NCBI RefSeq assembly: GCF_022376445.1
Contig: NW_025955431.1
Location: forward strand, 1-28,107
DNA length: 28,107 nucleotides
Reading direction: 5' to 3'
Source of the DNA: Fomitopsis serialis
Taxonomy: Eukaryota > Basidiomycota > Agaricomycetes > Polyporales > Fomitopsidaceae
Shown here: positions 24,897 to 28,107 of the stretch, piece by piece
Position numbering within the stretch: position 1 is the first letter of the stretch
How the letters are laid out: each line of letters opens with the position of its first letter
Made by a program: the position numbers and the translations under genes
Notes under the pieces: model-generated
The model's database searches: none
What the model saw: the letters and a program-made list of their open reading frames with translations, nothing else
What the model was told of the DNA's origin: nothing

Positions 24897-25860
24897 ATGC
24901 GACGTGTCAGTGCCCGTGCGCTTCTACTGCACGCCCTATGTACAACCTCCCCGCTTGCATTCATTCATCGCTCCCTCTGTAGCAGGTGGACATTTGTTCT
25001 GCGCCGGCCAGACCATGAATTTTCCGACCATCACGTTCACTGCCGTGCAGATACCTTCTGCAGGGTGGGGTCGTCCCTCCCGGAGCCAGAGGAAGACAAC
25101 AGCCGATCTGTCCGTGAACGATGCGCGTACTGCTCCAAACGCCAAGGGGATGGTATGCCTCTGAAAAAATGTGTTGGATGCAAGGCAGATAGGTACTGTG
25201 TGCGTCAAATCCCCTACTGTATGTCACCGCGCTCGACGCTGACACGTCGCATGCGGGCTTGTGCAGAGCAGGAAGTGCCAAAAGGCTGCTTGGCCAGTCC
25301 ATAAGCAACGGTGCAAGATAGAGGCACAAATCCGTCTCGCCCCGGAGACGTTCGCGATATACCTGACGGGGGAAGCTGAGTGCCCCGAAACCCTGGAGTG
25401 CTTCCTAAACATACATGTCAACGCCATCAGCCAAGCTGCGGTGAACTCCGTTCGCCACCACTACCTACCCCCCTCCTGTCCTGACCCTGTCGCCGCTTCA
25501 AAAGAGCGCGAGGACGTACTGGTCATTGACCTACAAACCAGGTCATATGCCCACCATTTACCACCAAAGATGCGCTTCTGTGTCACGGACGCGCAGCAGG
25601 AAACGTTGGCATACTTCCCGCCACGGGAGCGCGAAGGTTTGCGCCTCAAGCTCCAGAGATGCAGAGAGGAGGCCACGGATGTTCATGGGCCATGTGGCTC
25701 AATGCTTGTCCTTCTGCGAGTTGCTGGGTCGCAGTACACTGGGCACCGAGTCATGACATATATGTTCTCGCTCGATCCGAACTGGCTGAACCCACGGCTC
25801 CACGCGGGTCTATGGAAGGAGTTGCTGTTCACCATGTTGAACAACGGCCTTGTGTTGTGA
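24897..25860 (+). CDS. MYND zinc-finger protein
   Basis: Two exons (24897-25199 and 25267-25860) give 298 residues. The MYND finger spans residues about 80-125: CAYC, then KKCVGCKADRYC, the intron, SRKCQKAAWPVHKQRC. That supplies the C-x2-C, C-x2-C, C-x3-C and H-x3-C zinc ligands. The remaining 180 residues, ending FTMLNNGLVL, match no domain I recognise; many agaricomycete genomes carry families of such MYND proteins of unknown role. The start is uncertain. ATG 24897 keeps one open frame, but MNFPTITFTAVQIPSAG at 25014, in another frame, would also join the finger if one base were missing near 25065, as in neighbouring genes. Function is not known; MYND fingers bind proline-rich peptides. 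Confidence 0.72.
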
Positions 25861-26344
25861 GCAGTGGCTCTGTATGGATTGGAAGAACTTTAGGTGTGTC
25901 AGATTAGTACTACTGCATATAGGCTCAATGTTGTCCGAGTCGTCGATGCTGTGTTTGCTGTGTCACGGTATTGTGATGCGCACCGGCGGTGCGGCGTCTT
26001 GTCACGATGTAGTGTGTTTCATTGTACAGTATCGAGTTGTCGAGCTTTGGTGTCGTCAAGGCTTCTTGCTGCGAAGCTCGCGGAGGCTAGCTGGTCATGA
26101 GTGTGTTCGAAAGGAGCGACGAGAGAAGAATCTATTCACTTCGATTGACCATCCTCTGACCTCCCAGCCAGGTGTACTCTTGTGTCTCGACGAGTATACA
26201 AGCATTGCTCTTGACTACATCAGGGAATCCTCAAGTCCAGAACGGTAAGTGAATGTCAACGCAACTAAGCCTAGTACAGTGTTGGTGTTTTTGGCTTTGA
26301 CCCAGATCAGCTCATGCCGTTTTCTACACAGACTACATCCCAAC
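25861..26344. other. Intergenic; possible 5' UTR intron of the next gene
   Basis: No gene is supported in these 484 bp. A 132-codon frame (25850-26248) lacks domain features and has irregular composition. A donor-like GTAAGT at 26246 and an acceptor TCTACACAG ending at 26332 could be a 5' UTR intron ending just before the ATG at 26345. Confidence 0.35.
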
Positions 26345-26505
26345 ATGAGCTTCCTGGGCCTCCGCAAGTGGCCAGCTCCTGCACTCCATCCGTCTGACTA
26401 GTGACTCGTCTGCGCTCTAGGTCGCCGAGCCTATGCGGCCTATCGTCGCCGCTAGTGCGGTCACTTTCTTCCTCGCCTCGAAGGCGCAGGACATAGCGGT
26501 CAAGT
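26345..26505 (+). CDS. ATP18: Probable ATP synthase subunit j (ATP18), 5' exons only
   Basis: The first exon (26345-26380) encodes MSFLGLRKWPAP and the second (26421-26505) VAEPMRPIVAASAVTFFLAS followed by KAQDIAVK. Together they resemble fungal subunit j, a roughly 60-residue single-span protein of the mitochondrial F1Fo ATP synthase: a short basic/Trp-Pro start, one membrane helix, then a charged tail. The intron between them begins with GC (GCACTC) and ends CTCTAG; it could be a poor GC donor or a GT donor with a lost T. A donor GTACGT follows exon 2, but the expected C-terminal exon (normally rich in Asn, Asp, Pro and Arg) was not found before the repeats at 26721. The assignment rests on a short match. 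Confidence 0.5.
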
Positions 26506-26720
26506 GTACGTCTGTCTGTTCGTGGGGCCCACTGTATGCATGCCCTGAGTATATCGCTCAAATTATGTACTGAGTACGGTGGCGATCGTCGGCGTGCTCC
26601 TGCCTGTATTGCTTCTCATCCCATGCTCCGGCTTCAAGTTGTATGTCAGATGGTGATGAGTCTCCTCATTTTCTCAGCGATTAGCGGACTACACCCGAGG
26701 TCTGTGCAGGCTCGGGGGCG

Positions 26721-26876
26721 CGGGCTTTGGCCGAACGAGGTAGTGACCCCATCCAGATGCCAGTGCTGCGCGACTCGTTGGTGGACTACTTAATACTTGA
26801 AGTAGTACAACTCAAACGGTTCAACAAGTTCGATACATACTCGGTGGCTCGGGCTTTGGCCGAACCAGGTAGTGAC
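26721..26876. repeat. 27-bp direct repeat pair
   Basis: CGGGCTTTGGCCGAAC-G/C-AGGTAGTGAC occurs at 26721-26747 and again at 26850-26876 with one mismatch, 129 bp apart. The sequence between includes the imperfect palindrome CTACTTAATACTTGAAGTAG near 26784. The origin is unknown; it could be a remnant of a transposon or a local duplication. On the minus strand both copies read VTT-x-FGQSP in the same relative frame. Confidence 0.6.
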
Positions 26877-26969
26877 TCGTTTCAGCCCCGGTGAGTGACA
26901 TGATAAGTATTTAGATGAGCGCTGAGCTATCACTGCGTCCAATTGACTGCAATGACAGCTGCGGGTGCA

Positions 26970-27072
26970 TGGTCTCGTACCCATCCGATGGGAGGATGTC
27001 ACACCCTAGTACCACCACACATTAGTGCGGTGGTAGGGTGCGACATCCTCCCATCGGATGGGTACGAGACCA
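26970..27072. mobile_element. Hairpin (foldback) mini-element with 8-bp flanking duplication
   Basis: The left arm 26970-27020 is the reverse complement of 27025-27072. The outer 31 bp (starting TGGTCTCGTACC) match perfectly; the inner part has two mismatches and one 3-nt bulge around a 4-nt loop (ATTA). Identical octamers CGGGTGCA lie directly outside, at 26962-26969 and 27073-27080, as expected for a target-site duplication. Eight base pairs is the hAT-type length; because the next base also matches, 9 bp (Mutator-type) is possible. There is no coding capacity. It sits about 235 bp before the ATG of the next gene. The structure is seen directly; mobility is inferred. Confidence 0.8.
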
Positions 27073-27228
27073 CGGGTGCATCACACGGCTGGCTGTTCAT
27101 GTCGATCCATGCGGAGAGTACGCGGATTTTGTACTGCGCTTCCGTGCGCCGAGCAGTAGCCTGTCGACTAATTGCCGCGTCAGGGGTTCCGGAATCCGGT
27201 CACTCGGGCATGCATATTCGAGAGCTGG

Positions 27229-27235
27229 TATAAAA
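27229..27235 (+). promoter_or_regulatory. TATA box
   Basis: GGTATAAAAG is a consensus TATA element 73 bp before the ATG at 27308. Transcription would start near 27260, leaving a leader of about 50 nt. It is the clearest core promoter in the window and suggests a strongly regulated gene. Confidence 0.6.
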
Positions 27236-27307
27236 GACGACAGGGGTGCCGCCGATAAAGCATCATCTTTCGACCAGTTAGCATCTCTACTTGTCTAGCA
27301 TCGCACA

Positions 27308-28107
27308 ATGAACGTCTTCGCCATCGGTGCATCTCGCAACATCGGCTACCATGCAGCGCGTCGACTGCTTGGTGGGTTCATTCGTCGTCATATTTCATCG
27401 CTCAGCAGATTATCTAAACATCGTTTTTGCTACAGCCAAAGGCGCAATAGTGACGTTCCTCCTGCGCTCGACCTCCGTCTTCGACGACGACGAGGCGATT
27501 CAGCCTCACATCCGTGCCGGAACCGCACGCCTCGTCAAGGGCGATGCTTTGAAGGCAGAAGATGTGAAGCGCGGCTGGGAGGCGGCACAGGGTGCCAATA
27601 ATGATACTGTCGACCTTGTCCTTTTCAGTGTCGGTGAGTTGTGTCCCTAATTCCTTGCGTCGTCAATAGCTAAGCATACATTGGTGATATAGGTGGGGTA
27701 CCCTCATTCTACGCGACGAAAGGCTTCATCATCACCCCACCAAACCTTTGCACTCAGTCCTTCCTCAACCTCGTCACCACCATGCCCACCTCCCTCCGCG
27801 CACCCTCCGCGCAGCCGCGCTTCGTCGCCATCTCCTCCATCGGGCTCTCGCGCGCGTCGCATGCTGAGCTCCCGCTCCTCCTCAAGCCGTTCTACGGCTA
27901 TTTCCTGCGCGGGCCGCACGCCGACAAGCTTGCGATGGAGCGCGTCATCGCTCACTGCGCAGGGTGGGAGTGGACGCACGAGACACCCGACACGGAGGCT
28001 CTCCCCTCGGATTGGACGAATCTACCCGGCCTGCCCGCGTTCGGCGAGCTGCAGCACGTCGTCGCGGTCCGGCCGGCGTTGCTGACAAGCGGGGCGTGCA
28101 AGGCGGA
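27308..28107 (+). CDS. NAD(P)-binding (NmrA/atypical SDR-like) protein, 3' end outside window
   Basis: Three exons in frame (27308-27371, 27436-27633, 27693 to the window end) give 225 residues so far. The start MNVFAIGASRNIGYHAARRL is a Rossmann loop of the GxxxxIG type. IVTFLLRSTSVFDDDEAIQP follows as the second strand with an Arg, which suggests NADP. Then GTARLVKGDALKAEDVKRGW and VDLVLFSVGGVPSF are the typical second half of the dinucleotide fold, and RFVAISSIGLS a later strand. Members include redox sensors and reductases; no substrate can be named. The frame is clean, unlike the genes at 12.3-24.5 kb. The C-terminus is cut by the window edge. Confidence 0.82.

Larger units (their letters stand above)
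26506..27307. other. Repeat-rich intergenic region
   Basis: About 800 bp contain a 27-bp direct repeat pair, a 103-bp hairpin element and the core promoter of the last gene, each listed separately. An acceptor-like CCTCATTTTCTCAG ends at 26677, but the sequence after it does not encode a convincing ATP18 tail. Confidence 0.4.

Noticed and set aside
25850..26248. 132-codon Cys-rich open frame downstream of the MYND gene
   Set aside because: It overlaps the MYND stop, the cysteines have no regular spacing, and there is no signal peptide or splice support. It is probably 3' UTR and intergenic sequence.
26790..27002. Minus-strand frame with VTTWFGQSP as a transposon protein remnant
   Set aside because: It starts inside the hairpin arm and is short. 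The repeat of VTT-x-FGQSP only reflects the 27-bp DNA repeat, and no known transposase or polymerase motif was recognised.

Overview
The window reads as nuclear DNA of a basidiomycete fungus, most likely an agaricomycete (order not determined; a polypore-like genome would fit). Genes are densely packed on both strands. Most are cut by many 47-71 nt introns with GT-AG ends and CTRAY-like branch sites, codons favour G/C at the third position, and the proteins recognised (NPR3, Gtr2/RagC, an Avt-type transporter, VTC4, ATP18, a MYND protein) are eukaryotic. No rRNA, tRNA, CRISPR or bacterial-type operon was seen.

Layout. A short transposon-like element with 66-bp inverted ends lies at 494-802. 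It is followed by a five-exon WD40 gene (1066-3185, +) and an SDR-type NAD epimerase (3694-4684, +), whose stop is 7 bp from the stop of NPR3 (7260-4692, -). NPR3 is divergent from a glycosyltransferase-like gene (7794-10092, +). That gene converges on a vacuolar amino-acid transporter of the AAAP/Avt family (12988-10287, -). Across a 1.4-kb gap a long gene runs to the right (14592-19281, +), with a Ser/Pro-rich N-terminal half and a C-terminal AhpC/TSA (PRXL2-type) domain. Then come Gtr2/RagC (21196-19500, -), 81 bp head to head with a VTC4-type polyphosphate polymerase (21278-24689, +), a MYND zinc-finger gene (24897-25860, +), the start of a probable ATP synthase subunit j gene (26345-26505, +), a repeat-rich stretch with a near-perfect 103-bp hairpin (26970-27072), and the 5' part of a NAD(P)-binding protein (27308 to the window end, +).

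Three of these genes belong to one known pathway: NPR3 is a GATOR1/SEACIT subunit, GATOR1 acts on the Gtr1-Gtr2 (Rag) GTPases, and both work at the vacuole membrane upstream of TORC1. An Avt amino-acid transporter and a VTC polymerase, both vacuolar, lie between or beside them. This clustering is the most interesting biological signal here.

A technical signal is equally strong. From about 12.3 kb to 24.5 kb every conserved gene needs repeated one-base corrections, nearly always a missing base, to keep its reading frame, while splice sites and domain motifs stay intact. Genes left of 12.2 kb and the last gene are clean. I read this as indel errors in part of the assembly rather than four pseudogenes side by side. 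The affected genes are therefore given as whole gene spans, with the frame breaks noted.
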